From NCBI GenBank assembly GCA_001872455.1, contig MNXJ01000052.1, positions 1 through 54,685 on the forward strand: a stretch of DNA of 54,685 nt, written 5' to 3'. The position numbers and the translations under genes are program-made. The stretch is from Anaerolineae bacterium CG2_30_57_67. Its GTDB lineage: Bacteria > Chloroflexota > Anaerolineae > Anaerolineales > Villigracilaceae. The notes under the pieces are model-generated. The model was given only the letters and a program-made list of their open reading frames with translations. It did no database searches and had not been told where the DNA came from. This document shows, piece after piece, positions 33,030-41,278 of the stretch; position 1 is the stretch's first letter; each line of letters starts with the position of its first letter.

Positions 33030-33057
33030 ATTGTACCTCTACTCATAAAAGCATCAA
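33030..33057 (-). promoter_or_regulatory. Promoter of the giant repeat protein gene
   Basis: On the - strand: TTGATG (33057-33052), a 16-base spacer and TACAAT (33035-33030). Transcription would start near 33023, about 60 bases before the start codon. Confidence 0.6.
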
Positions 33058-33137
33058 TTAGGCTTAATTTAACTCAATGCCGCTTACGTCCAAGTTTTTC
33101 ACAAAAGAGTCCATTCCAACCATGCCGAAAACAAACG

Positions 33138-33178
33138 CGGCAGGGTGAGAAAACCCGCCTGGTCTTCTCACCCTGCCG
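33138..33178 (-). terminator. Terminator after the H+-pyrophosphatase gene
   Basis: CGGCAGGGTGAGAA and its complement TTCTCACCCTGCCG form a 14-bp perfect stem (33138-33151 with 33165-33178) with a 13-base loop. It lies 17 bases after the hppA stop. On the - strand it is followed by CGTTTGTTTTC. Confidence 0.78.
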
Positions 33179-33194
33179 TAAGTTAAATCGCCGT

Positions 33195-35534
33195 TTACTT
33201 GATTTCTGGCGCGGGGGCCTTCGAGCGCATCACCGCCCAAGCCAACAGACCCAGCAATGCCAGGGAAACCACCCAAACGCCCACCAGCGTGCCGCCAGTA
33301 GCGCCAGCATATTGCACCACAATCGGCGCGATGATGACCGAGACCAGGTTGACCACCTTGATCATCGGGTTGAGCGCCGGGCCGGCGGTATCCTTGAACG
33401 GGTCACCGACGGTGTCACCGACCACACTGGCTTTGTGACGTTCGGAGCCTTTGCCAGTATTTTTAGCCAGGCTGCGCGGTTCATCTTCAATCAATTTTTT
33501 AGCATTGTCCCATGCGCCGCCAGAGTTATTGAGGAAAACCGCCAGCAGCTGACCGGAAAGAATGATGCCCGCCAAAAAGCCGCCGAGCGCTTCCACCTGC
33601 AACATCAGGCCGACGACAATGGGGGTGACGATGCCGAGCAGCGCCAGGCCAACCAGTTCCTTTTGCGCAGCGGCAGTCGAGATGGAAACCGCCTTGGCGT
33701 AATCGGGCTTGACTTTGCCCTCCAAGACCCCGGCCTTGAACTGACGGCGGGCCTCCTCGACAATCAGCGCAGCGGCGCGGCTGACGGCCTGAATGGCAAA
33801 GGACGAAAACAGCCAGGGCAGGGCCGCGCCCAGCAACATGCCGACGAAAACCTGCGGCACATTGGCGCGAATACCCACAACGCTGATCAACTCATTGGCC
33901 GGAACGCCCATCCCCACCTGCGCCCGGGCGACATCCACCAGAAAAGAGCCGAACAGCGAAACCGCCGCAATCACCGCCGAACCAATCGCCACGCCTTTGG
34001 TGATGGCTTTGGTGGTGTTGCCGACCGCGTCCAAATCTGACATAATTTGCTGGGCGGCTTTGGTCTGCTTGTCTTCCAACCCCGACCAGGACATCTCGCC
34101 GATGCCGTTGGCGTTATCGGCAATTGGGCCAAAGGAGTCCATCGCCACGTTGTTGCCGGTCAGAGTCAACATGCCGATGCCGGTCATCGCCACGCCGTAA
34201 AGAATGAAATTGACCCGCTGTCCGGCGTCGAGGCCAGGGATTGAGCCCATAATGAAGACCGAAGCCATGATCGTCAGGGCAATCACCACCACCGACCAGA
34301 CCGAGGACTCGAATCCGGCAGAGATACCCTGCAAAATGAGCGTCGCCGGGCCGGTATTAGCCGCTTTTTTGATATCCGTTACCGGCGCAGCGTGCGTACC
34401 GGTAAAATACTCCGTCAGCCGGTCAATCAAGATTGCCAGCACAACGCCGACGCCCACCACCATCGGCACGCGCCACCAGCCGCCCCAAGCGTCCATGGCT
34501 GGGGTGTTCAGGTAGAAAAAGCCAGCGGTGAAAAACAGCGCCGCCGAAATTGCCGCCGAGGAGAGGAAGCCCTTAAAGATGGCGGCCATCGCGTCGCCGC
34601 CCTTGCCGGGTTCACTGCGGACAACGTAAGTTCCAATGATGGAGGAAAGCACACCCACGCCGCGCACAATCAGCGGGTAGATAATCCACTCCATGCGGTG
34701 CGTAAAATTGAACAGCGCCAGGCCCAAAATCAGGCCAGAGACGATGGTCACTTCATACGACTCGAAAATATCCGCCGCCATGCCGGCGCAGTCGCCAACA
34801 TTATCGCCCACCAGGTCGGCGATGACGGCCGGGTTGCGCGGGTCATCCTCGGGGATGCCCGCTTCGACTTTGCCGACCAGGTCCGCGCCAACATCCGCCG
34901 CCTTGGTGAAAATGCCGCCGCCGACGCGCATGAACAGCGCCAGCAGCGTGCCGCCAAAACCAAAACCGAGCAGGGCATCGGGCGCAGCTTTTCCTAGAAT
35001 AATGAAAATGATGGTACCGCCGAACAGGCCGAGGCCGTCCGTCAACATGCCGGTAATCGTACCCGTACGATAGGCGATCCGCAGCGCGTCAGAAAATGAG
35101 CGACGCGAGGCCGAAGCCACGCGCACATTGCCCTGAACGGCCATGCGCATCCCAATTTGCCCAACCGTCAGCGAGAAGGATGAGCCCATAATAAAAGCCA
35201 GGGCACGGGCGAGACCAATCCAAAAACGAACCTGATTCTCATCCATGCCCTGGAAGCGTTCTGATGCTTCAGGCGTCGGCGGGACGATGTAAACCGAGAA
35301 AAACAGCGCCACCGTCAGCACCCCAATCAGCGGAAGAATAGAGCGCAACTGCCGCCCAAGGTAAGCGTCAGCGCCGTCGCGGATGGCTCCCCACACTTCC
35401 TGCATCTTTTGACTGCCTTTGTCTTCGCGCATAATTTGAGTGCGCAAAAACCAGGCGTAGGCCAGCCCCAAAATGGCAATACCTAAAACGCTCCAAATGG
35501 CAATCTGTTCAAATTGCGTAAGTCCTTGCATCAT
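33195..35534 (-). CDS. hppA: Membrane-bound proton-translocating pyrophosphatase
   Basis: A 779-residue polytopic membrane enzyme that couples PPi hydrolysis to proton export. Signature motifs: DVGADLVGKVEAGIPEDDPRN (substrate-binding loop), DNVGDCAGMAADIFESYEV, and near the end GDTVGDPFKDTAGPALNPMI. The segment GNTTKAITKGVAIGSA carries lysine where K+-dependent enzymes carry alanine (GNTTAA), so this is predicted to be the K+-independent, H+-pumping type. ATG 35534 is taken since GGAGG lies 9 bases upstream; an ATG one codon later is equally possible. Full length, with its own promoter and terminator. Confidence 0.95.
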   Translation of the reverse strand: MMQGLTQFEQIAIWSVLGIAILGLAYAWFLRTQIMREDKGSQKMQEVWGAIRDGADAYLGRQLRSILPLIGVLTVALFFSVYIVPPTPEASERFQGMDENQVRFWIGLARALAFIMGSSFSLTVGQIGMRMAVQGNVRVASASRRSFSDALRIAYRTGTITGMLTDGLGLFGGTIIFIILGKAAPDALLGFGFGGTLLALFMRVGGGIFTKAADVGADLVGKVEAGIPEDDPRNPAVIADLVGDNVGDCAGMAADIFESYEVTIVSGLILGLALFNFTHRMEWIIYPLIVRGVGVLSSIIGTYVVRSEPGKGGDAMAAIFKGFLSSAAISAALFFTAGFFYLNTPAMDAWGGWWRVPMVVGVGVVLAILIDRLTEYFTGTHAAPVTDIKKAANTGPATLILQGISAGFESSVWSVVVIALTIMASVFIMGSIPGLDAGQRVNFILYGVAMTGIGMLTLTGNNVAMDSFGPIADNANGIGEMSWSGLEDKQTKAAQQIMSDLDAVGNTTKAITKGVAIGSAVIAAVSLFGSFLVDVARAQVGMGVPANELISVVGIRANVPQVFVGMLLGAALPWLFSSFAIQAVSRAAALIVEEARRQFKAGVLEGKVKPDYAKAVSISTAAAQKELVGLALLGIVTPIVVGLMLQVEALGGFLAGIILSGQLLAVFLNNSGGAWDNAKKLIEDEPRSLAKNTGKGSERHKASVVGDTVGDPFKDTAGPALNPMIKVVNLVSVIIAPIVVQYAGATGGTLVGVWVVSLALLGLLAWAVMRSKAPAPEIK

Positions 35535-35617
35535 CAGGTATTTTCCTCCCGAGAAAAAAAATTTAGATGCCGGGTATCTTTTGACACGCTTCAACATCTA
35601 ATAAAAGGTTGTATAAA

Positions 35618-35647
35618 ATTGTACAATGAAGAACGGCCTTGTGTCAA
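35618..35647 (-). promoter_or_regulatory. Promoter of hppA
   Basis: On the - strand: TTGACA (35647-35642), an 18-base spacer and TACAAT (35623-35618), followed by a leader of about 75 bases to ATG 35534. Confidence 0.75.
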
Positions 35648-35735
35648 GAAAAATTATCATAATTCAACAATTGAATTATGGCCGCCTATTTTTTCGGGGT
35701 AGAGGTTAACGTTTGATTAGAATTTCACAATCTGC

Positions 35736-35765
35736 TTGACTTTTTGTTTTCATTTGTTGTATAGT
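35736..35765 (+). promoter_or_regulatory. Promoter of the GldA/GldF/GldG-type operon
   Basis: TTGACT (35736-35741), an 18-base spacer and TATAGT (35760-35765). Leader of about 80 bases; the ribosome-binding sequence ACGAGG lies 8 bases before ATG 35852. Confidence 0.75.
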
Positions 35766-35851
35766 TTTAGGCGGTTCTCAAACATACGGCACCGCTGGCT
35801 TTTGCCCGCTGTGCCTTTAATTTCGCATTTTCTCAAAACGAGGTCAATTTT

Positions 35852-36784
35852 ATGATTCAAGTTTCAGGGCTGACCAAGTTCTATGGAGCGCGACGCGCCA
35901 TTGACCAGCTGAATTTTGAAACCCACCCAGGCGAAATCGTCGGCTTTTTGGGTCCAAACGGAGCAGGGAAAACCACCACCATGCGCATCCTGACCGGCTA
36001 CATGCCCGCTTCCAGCGGCGTCGCCACCGTCGCCGGGTACGATGTGATGAAAGAGTCACTCGAAGTGCGCAAACGGGTGGGCTATTTGCCTGAAACCGTG
36101 CCACTCTATACCGATATGACCGTTTTCGGCTACCTAAAGTTCATGGCCGACCTGCGGCACATGCCCAATATCACCAACGCAGTAGAAGAAGCGCTGGAAA
36201 AAGTCGGTCTGCTGGAGCGCGCGGGAGGCTACATTAGCAACCTTTCCAAAGGCATGCGACAGCGCGTCGGCCTGGCCCAGGCCTTGCTCCACAAACCTGA
36301 AGTGCTCATTTTGGACGAGCCAACCATCGGCCTCGACCCGGCGCAAATCATCGAAGTCCGCAACATCATCCGCGAAGTTGGCAAAGAACGCACGGTCCTG
36401 CTCTCCACCCACATTCTCACAGAAGCCCAACAAATTTGCGACCGCGTCCTGATTATCAACAAGGGCAAAATCGTTGTCGAAGATACCACCAACAACCTAC
36501 AATCCAACCTGGCGGGCGGGCAACAGGCACAACTGATCATTCGCGGCGAGGCGGCCCAACTGGCGCCCAGCCTGCAGAAAGTCCCCGGCGTGCGCGAGGT
36601 CAAACTGACCGCCGCCGACAGCCTGCAATTTTCCTACGAAAGCAAGCAAGACCCTCGCCCACAGGTGGCGCGCGCCGTACTGGCCGCCAACTTCGACCTG
36701 CTCGAAATGCGCCTGATCAGCCTCAGCCTGGAAGATATTTTCCTCGAACTGACCCGCGAAGATGCCCCGAAAGAAGCGGAGTAA
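35852..36784 (+). CDS. ABC-2 type ATP-binding protein (GldA-like)
   Basis: A 310-residue ATPase. Walker A GPNGAGKTTT near residue 36, signature LSKGMRQRVGLAQALL, Walker B VLILDEPTIGLDP, switch histidine in LLSTHIL. The C-terminal 80 residues after INKGKIVVEDT are the usual DUF4162-like extension. It powers export through the permease encoded 3 bases downstream. Together with the next three genes it matches the GldA-GldF-GldG arrangement, widely conserved well outside gliding bacteria, so gliding is not implied. Confidence 0.9.
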   Translation: MIQVSGLTKFYGARRAIDQLNFETHPGEIVGFLGPNGAGKTTTMRILTGYMPASSGVATVAGYDVMKESLEVRKRVGYLPETVPLYTDMTVFGYLKFMADLRHMPNITNAVEEALEKVGLLERAGGYISNLSKGMRQRVGLAQALLHKPEVLILDEPTIGLDPAQIIEVRNIIREVGKERTVLLSTHILTEAQQICDRVLIINKGKIVVEDTTNNLQSNLAGGQQAQLIIRGEAAQLAPSLQKVPGVREVKLTAADSLQFSYESKQDPRPQVARAVLAANFDLLEMRLISLSLEDIFLELTREDAPKEAE

Positions 36785-36787
36785 ACC

Positions 36788-37531
36788 ATGCGCAATATTT
36801 GGACCATTGCCAAACGCGAGTTTGACCTGTACTTCGTCAGCCCGGTGGCCTACACCATCGCCTTCCTTTTTTTATTCATCGTCGGGTTGATCTTCGTCAT
36901 CAACATCGGCAGCCTTTCCGTCAGCCAATTCGGCTTTGCCTCCGCGCCCGATATTCGTATCGTCACCGGCCCGATGGCCTTTCTGCTGTTGCTCACCACT
37001 CCCGCCATCACCATGCGCCTGGTAGCGGATGAGGTGCGCATGGGAACGATGGAATTGCTCCTCACCGGCCCAGTACGCGATTTTGAGTTAATCGCCGGAA
37101 AGTGGCTGGGCTCTTTTCTCTTCGTGCTGACGCTGATTGCCTTTTCGCTGATTTTCCCCATTTTGATGAATCGCCTCGTCAGCCCCGGCATTGACCAGAT
37201 GCATATGCTGTCCGCCTATTTAGGCGTCATCCTGCTGGCGGCGGCTTTTCTCGGGCTAGGAGTCGGCATTTCGGCCATTTTCAGCAATCAGATTGCCGCC
37301 TTCTTCAGCACGCTGGTCGTCTTCATCATCTTATGGTGGCTGGTCGGCGCTCCGGCCAACATCCTGCCCATCGGCGGCGAAATTTTCCGCTACTTTGACA
37401 TGAGCGCCCACTTTTACGACAGTTTCAATAGCGGCATCCTCTCGCTCGGCGGGGTAGTCTACTATTTGAGCCTGACCGCGCTGGGGCTTTTCCTCGGCAC
37501 AATCTCAATCGAAATTCGGAGGTGGCGCTAA
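36788..37531 (+). CDS. ABC-2 type permease (GldF-like)
   Basis: A 247-residue membrane protein with six predicted helices. It begins MRNIWTIAKREFDLYFVSPVAY, the usual first lines of GldF/NosY-type permeases. RMGTMELLLTGPV lies in the cytoplasmic loop after the second helix, and TISIEIRRWR forms the end. GGAG lies upstream. Its stop overlaps the next start by one base (TAATG). Substrate unknown. Confidence 0.88.
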   Translation: MRNIWTIAKREFDLYFVSPVAYTIAFLFLFIVGLIFVINIGSLSVSQFGFASAPDIRIVTGPMAFLLLLTTPAITMRLVADEVRMGTMELLLTGPVRDFELIAGKWLGSFLFVLTLIAFSLIFPILMNRLVSPGIDQMHMLSAYLGVILLAAAFLGLGVGISAIFSNQIAAFFSTLVVFIILWWLVGAPANILPIGGEIFRYFDMSAHFYDSFNSGILSLGGVVYYLSLTALGLFLGTISIEIRRWR

Positions 37532-39117
37532 TGAACCGCGACTTTCGCCGTTACGCCCCGCTTGGGCTGGTGCTGACAGCGCTTTCCATCCTGGCGATTT
37601 TTATTCTTCTGCTGGTGCGCGGCCTGAGCGCAACCACCATCGTTACCTTGCCCGACCCAACCCTTCTCGACCGTGCCACCTGGGTGGCGATTGCACTAGC
37701 CGTGCTTGGTCTGGCAATTCCGGCCCTGCTCAACCCGGATGGCGTGCGCCAATTTCTCACCGGACGGCAGGCGCAATACGGCAGCAACGCATTCGTCATG
37801 CTGCTGGCCTTCCTCGGCATTCTGTTCTTCATCAACAGCATCGCCTACAGCAACCCCAAAACCTGGGATTTGACTGAAGACAAAACCAACACCCTTGCGC
37901 CAGAAACCATCAAAACCTTGCAAGCGCTGGCTGAGCCCGTTCACGCCCGCGCCTACTTCACATACAATGCCAACGCCCAAAAAGACAGCGCCCAAAAACT
38001 ACTGGAAAACATCAAAGCCAACAGCGCCGGAAAATTTACCTACGAATTTATTGACCCTGATCTAAACAGAGTCGCCGCCCAGGCCGATAAAATCCAACGC
38101 GACGCCTCCATCGTTCTGCTGATGGGCGAACAGCATGAACTGGTCGAAACCGTCACCGAAACCGAATTGATGTCGGGCCTGTTACGCCTGCTCAACCCCG
38201 AAGCGCGTGTCATCTACTTCACCACGGGTCACGGCGAAGCAGATACCGAAAATTCCGCCGACCTATCGTACACCAGCCTGCGCCGCAGTTTGGAAGGAAA
38301 AAACTACACCGTCAAAAACCTCGACCTGTTTTCAGCCGGGCAGGTCCCCGCCGATGCCAGCGTCGTCATCGTGGCCGGGCCGAAAAAACCCCTCAGCGCC
38401 GCAGAAACCCAATCGCTGGAAGACTATCTCACCCGCGGCGGCGGCCTGATTCTGCTCAAAGAACCCGACACCCTGACCAGCTTCGGCGGCACCGCCGACC
38501 CACTGATTGCCCTCAGTGCCAAATGGGGGCTCGGCTTTGGCAACGACTTAATTGTAGATTTCAACGTCCAACCAGCCACTTTCGCCGCCGCCGACCCGCT
38601 GGCCTATGGCAGTCACCCCATCACCGCCAACCTGCGCCGCGTTTACACCTACTTTCCCACCGCGCGCAGCATTACCGTCGGCCAAGCGCCCCAGGGAGTC
38701 ACCGTCACCGCGCTGGCGCAGACATCCGAATACGCCTGGGGCGAGACGGATATGGACTCCATTAAAAACAACGCCGTGCAACAAAACGACACCGACACTC
38801 CCGGCCCACTAACCCTGGCCGCCGCCGCCGAGGATAGCGCCAGCAGCGCCCGACTGGTCGTCATCGGCGACTATGAACTCGGTGTTAACAAGTTCTACGC
38901 CTCTGGCAACGCTGACCTGCTAATCAACGCCATTGACTGGGCCGCCAAAAAAGACAAGTTAATTGACCTGACCCCCAAAGACCGCGTTGACCGGCAGTAC
39001 ACCCCGCCCAGCGCCCTCGGCCTGGTCGGAATCGTCATCGTTTCGCTGTGCCTGCTGCCACTTGTCATCATCATCGGCGGCATATCCGCCTGGTACAGCC
39101 GTCGCAGGCAGGGCTAG
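37531..39117 (+). CDS. GldG-like ABC transporter auxiliary protein
   Basis: A 528-residue protein. Two N-terminal membrane helices (about residues 9-28 and 48-66) and a third near 87-105 precede a large outside domain that begins at KTWDLTEDKTNTLAPETIKTL, the hallmark of GldG/ABC_transp_aux proteins. YFTTGHGEADTE and VVIVAGPKKPLSAAE lie in its ligand-fold core. A final membrane helix near the C-terminus (LGLVGIVIVSLCLLPLVII) ends in RRRQG. CGGAGG 8 bases before ATG 37531 selects this start over an in-frame GTG at 37522. It partners the ATPase and permease before it. Confidence 0.85.
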   Translation: MNRDFRRYAPLGLVLTALSILAIFILLLVRGLSATTIVTLPDPTLLDRATWVAIALAVLGLAIPALLNPDGVRQFLTGRQAQYGSNAFVMLLAFLGILFFINSIAYSNPKTWDLTEDKTNTLAPETIKTLQALAEPVHARAYFTYNANAQKDSAQKLLENIKANSAGKFTYEFIDPDLNRVAAQADKIQRDASIVLLMGEQHELVETVTETELMSGLLRLLNPEARVIYFTTGHGEADTENSADLSYTSLRRSLEGKNYTVKNLDLFSAGQVPADASVVIVAGPKKPLSAAETQSLEDYLTRGGGLILLKEPDTLTSFGGTADPLIALSAKWGLGFGNDLIVDFNVQPATFAAADPLAYGSHPITANLRRVYTYFPTARSITVGQAPQGVTVTALAQTSEYAWGETDMDSIKNNAVQQNDTDTPGPLTLAAAAEDSASSARLVVIGDYELGVNKFYASGNADLLINAIDWAAKKDKLIDLTPKDRVDRQYTPPSALGLVGIVIVSLCLLPLVIIIGGISAWYSRRRQG

Positions 39118-39119
39118 CC

Positions 39120-39713
39120 ATGAAACGTCCGACCCTTATTTTTCTCATTCTACTGGCGCTGGCCGCCGGGTTGTACACATACATGCAACAGCCCAACAAC
39201 GTTGTCGCCACCACATTGGCAGGGACTGCTCAACCCAGCCAGGCCGTGTCCGAATTTCTGGTCGGGCCACTCGCGCCCGCCTTTGCCAAAATTCAGATCG
39301 AAACAACCGACGGACGCCGTCTGACGTTCGAAGCCGTCGGCGCAACCTGGCTGCTACGCGAAGGCAATTCTGACCCTGTGCCAGCCGACGCCGCCCAGAC
39401 AGAATCCGGCGCCGGGGCATTGCGCGACGCAGAGATCCTACGCCACCTTGAGCATGGCGCCAACCCCGCCGATTATGGGTTGGACAAACCCAGCCACGCC
39501 ATCAGCATCCTCTACGCTGATGGTTCCGAGCTACACTTCCGGCTGGGCTCCCCCACCGTTACCGGCAGCGGCTACTACGCCCAGTTGACAGATGGCGAAA
39601 TCGTCATTATCGGCGCTACCAGCGTGGAGAAACTTCTCCGCCTGCTGACAACGCCACCCTATCTTTTCACCCCCACACCCACCGCTGCGGAAACCGCCAC
39701 GCCCGTGCCGTAA
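39120..39713 (+). CDS. DUF4340-family protein of the GldA/F/G-type operon
   Basis: A 197-residue protein with an N-terminal membrane anchor (PTLIFLILLALAAGLYTYM). Outside, the DUF4340 pattern is seen: IQIETTDGRRLTFEA...WLLREG (a typical short beta unit), ADYGLDKPSHAISILYADGSELHFRLGSPT and GYYAQLTDGEIVII. The C-terminus is Thr/Pro-rich (FTPTPTAAETATPVP). ATG 39120 lies two bases after the previous stop. DUF4340 genes regularly follow GldG-like genes. Function unknown. Confidence 0.82.
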   Translation: MKRPTLIFLILLALAAGLYTYMQQPNNVVATTLAGTAQPSQAVSEFLVGPLAPAFAKIQIETTDGRRLTFEAVGATWLLREGNSDPVPADAAQTESGAGALRDAEILRHLEHGANPADYGLDKPSHAISILYADGSELHFRLGSPTVTGSGYYAQLTDGEIVIIGATSVEKLLRLLTTPPYLFTPTPTAAETATPVP

Positions 39714-39754
39714 AAAACGTACGCGGTTGTTATGCAAAATCAAAGTTAAGCAAC

Positions 39755-39790
39755 AACTTTTCAAAACATTCCACATCGTTTTGAAAAGTT
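39755..39790. promoter_or_regulatory. Perfect 13-bp inverted repeat upstream of the sigma factor gene
   Basis: AACTTTTCAAAAC (39755-39767), 10 bases, then GTTTTGAAAAGTT (39778-39790). A third half-site, ATTCAAAACTAC, follows at 39791. There is no T-run, so it is not an ordinary terminator. It ends 15 bases before the -35 box, so an activator or repressor site is likely. It is not the CIRCE sequence. Confidence 0.6.
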
Positions 39791-39805
39791 ATTCAAAACT
39801 ACTGG

Positions 39806-39834
39806 TTGAAATTACACGAGAAAAAGAGTATGCT
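39806..39834 (+). promoter_or_regulatory. Promoter of the primary sigma factor gene
   Basis: TTGAAA (39806-39811), a 17-base spacer and TATGCT (39829-39834). Leader of about 26 bases; GGAGG at 39849-39853 lies 13 bases before ATG 39867, a longer spacing than usual. Confidence 0.65.
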
Positions 39835-39866
39835 GGTTTTGACTTTACGGAGGAAGAAAATACGTT

Positions 39867-41060
39867 ATGGATGAACCTTTATTAATTCTCGAGGAAGAAG
39901 AATACTCGCCCATTGCCCGGCTAATCGAACTTGGCCGCCAAAAATCCTACGTTACGTTGGACGATATTCTGCATTTTTTCCCCGAAGCCGAGCAAGACGT
40001 CGAACAATTAGAGGAAGCCTTTGCCGCTCTGCTCAGTGCGGGGATTCCCTTTGTGGAAGACGCTGTCAGCATCGAACCGAGTGAAGACGAGCTGGCCGTC
40101 CCGGAAGAAACCGAACCCGAACTGGCAATTGACGACTACCTGGCAAATATTGACACCGACGACACAATCGGTCTGTACCTCAAAGAAGTCAGCCGCGTCC
40201 CGCTGCTCACCGCCAATGAAGAAGTCCAGCTGGCCCAACGCATTGAAGGTGGCCGCACCGCGCGCGAAGAACTCGCCAAAGGCAACGTCAGCCCACGCCG
40301 GCGTTCCGAACTGCGTACCATCATCGAAGACGGCTGGGCCGCCCGCGAACATCTCATCACCGCCAACAGCCGCCTAGTCATTTCCGTTGCCAAAAAATAC
40401 ATGGGACGCGGCGTTCCCTTTCTGGATTTAATTCAGGAAGGCAACATCGGCCTGATTCGCGCCACCAAAAAATTTGACTACCGCCGCGGCCACAAATTTT
40501 CCACCTACGCCACCTGGTGGATTCGGCAGGCCGTCACCCGCGCCATCGCCGACCAGGGGCGCACCATCCGCGTTCCCGTCCACATGGGCGACCAAATCAA
40601 CAAGCTCCTGCGCGTCCAACACCAACTCACCCAGCGCCTGGGACGCGACCCATCCGTGGAAGAAATCGCCAACGCGCTGGAAGTTCCGCCCAAAAAGGTG
40701 GAAAACATGATTCAAGTGGCGCGCCGCCCGCTCTCGCTGGAAACCCCCACCGACGACGAGGAAGATTCTGTGCTGGGAGATTTCATCGAAGACGATGAAG
40801 CCACCCCGCCCGACGAAAGCGCCACCTACAACCTGCTGCGCGAACATCTGGGCGAAGTGCTCAACAGCCTGCCCCCGCGCGAAGTGCGAATTTTGCAACT
40901 GCGCTACGGCCTGCTCGACGGCCAGGCCTACACCCTGGAAGAAGTCGGCAGAAAAATGGGCGTCACCCGCGAGCGCGTCCGCCAAATCGAAGCGCAGGCA
41001 CTCAGCCGCCTGCGCCACCCCTCCATCCGACGCAAACTACGCGACTACCTCGGCGACTAA
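39867..41060 (+). CDS. rpoD: Primary RNA polymerase sigma factor (sigma-70)
   Basis: A 397-residue sigma factor. Residues about 10-65 ([25 protein letters not shown]) resemble region 1.1. [29 protein letters not shown] is region 1.2, and there is only a short spacer instead of the long non-conserved region. [33 protein letters not shown] and [21 protein letters not shown] are region 2. [17 protein letters not shown] is region 3; [30 protein letters not shown] is the region 4 helix-turn-helix. Complete set, hence group 1 (or a close group 2). It ends just before a terminator shared with tRNA-Leu. Confidence 0.93.
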   Translation: MDEPLLILEEEEYSPIARLIELGRQKSYVTLDDILHFFPEAEQDVEQLEEAFAALLSAGIPFVEDAVSIEPSEDELAVPEETEPELAIDDYLANIDTDDTIGLYLKEVSRVPLLTANEEVQLAQRIEGGRTAREELAKGNVSPRRRSELRTIIEDGWAAREHLITANSRLVISVAKKYMGRGVPFLDLIQEGNIGLIRATKKFDYRRGHKFSTYATWWIRQAVTRAIADQGRTIRVPVHMGDQINKLLRVQHQLTQRLGRDPSVEEIANALEVPPKKVENMIQVARRPLSLETPTDDEEDSVLGDFIEDDEATPPDESATYNLLREHLGEVLNSLPPREVRILQLRYGLLDGQAYTLEEVGRKMGVTRERVRQIEAQALSRLRHPSIRRKLRDYLGD

Positions 41061-41065
41061 AAATC

Positions 41066-41096
41066 AAAAATCCCGGCCAAAAGGTCGGGATTTTTT
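41066..41096. terminator. Bidirectional terminator shared by rpoD and tRNA-Leu
   Basis: AAAAATCCCGGCC, loop AAAA, GGTCGGGATTTTT: a 13-bp stem with one G-T pair, flanked by A-runs on the left and T-runs on the right. It therefore works as an intrinsic terminator in both directions: for rpoD (+), 5 bases after its stop, and for the tRNA (-), directly after its 3' end. Confidence 0.88.
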
Positions 41097-41097
41097 G

Positions 41098-41179
41098 TGC
41101 GCTGGGAGGGACTTGAACCCTCACGCCTTGCGGCATACGCCCCTCAAACGTACCTGTCTGCCAATTCCAGCACCAGCGC
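41098..41179 (-). tRNA. tRNA-Leu (GAG)
   Basis: On the - strand it reads GCGCTGG at the 5' end, pairing with CCAGCGC at the 3' end, discriminator A. The D-arm contains GGAATTGGCAGACAGG, the T-arm GGGTTCAAGTCCC. The anticodon stem TACGT/GCGTA holds the loop TTGAGGG with anticodon GAG. A long variable arm (TGCCGCAAGGCG) is as expected for leucine. CCA is not encoded. Its own promoter lies at 41193-41220. Confidence 0.95.
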
Positions 41180-41192
41180 AAAGCAAGGTCGT

Positions 41193-41220
41193 ATTATAAT
41201 CGCCTTCTCTTAAGTGTCAA
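41193..41220 (-). promoter_or_regulatory. tRNA-Leu promoter
   Basis: On the - strand: perfect TTGACA (41220-41215), a 16-base spacer and perfect TATAAT (41198-41193). Predicted start near 41186, seven bases before the mature tRNA. Confidence 0.85.
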
Positions 41221-41232
41221 GCAACATTTTTT

Positions 41233-41260
41233 GTGGAGCAAGTCTGCAGACTTGCTCCAC
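41233..41260. repeat. Perfect 28-bp palindrome before plsX
   Basis: GTGGAGCAAGTCTG followed at once by its exact complement CAGACTTGCTCCAC, with no loop. It lies in the divergent gap between the tRNA promoter and plsX. The half GACTTGCTCCACC recurs in both MITE-like repeats (CTTGCTCCACCTGCC at 108-122; GACTTGCCCCACCTGCC near 44400-44416), so this seems a sub-unit of that repeat family. Confidence 0.75.
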
Positions 41261-41278
41261 CGTTAAAAAGGAACCGCC

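Larger units (their letters stand above)
35535..35851. other. AT-rich divergent promoter region between hppA and the GldA-type operon
   Basis: This 317-base gap has no gene. It holds the hppA promoter on the left and the ABC-operon promoter (35736-35765) on the right. Between them ATAATTCAACAATTGAATTAT (35658-35678) contains a near-perfect palindrome, TAATTCAA C AATTGAATTA-like, which could be a binding site shared by both promoters. Confidence 0.6.

Noticed and set aside
39755-39790. CIRCE heat-shock element
   Set aside because: The sequence AACTTTTCAAAAC differs from the TTAGCACTC-N9-GAGTGCTAA consensus.
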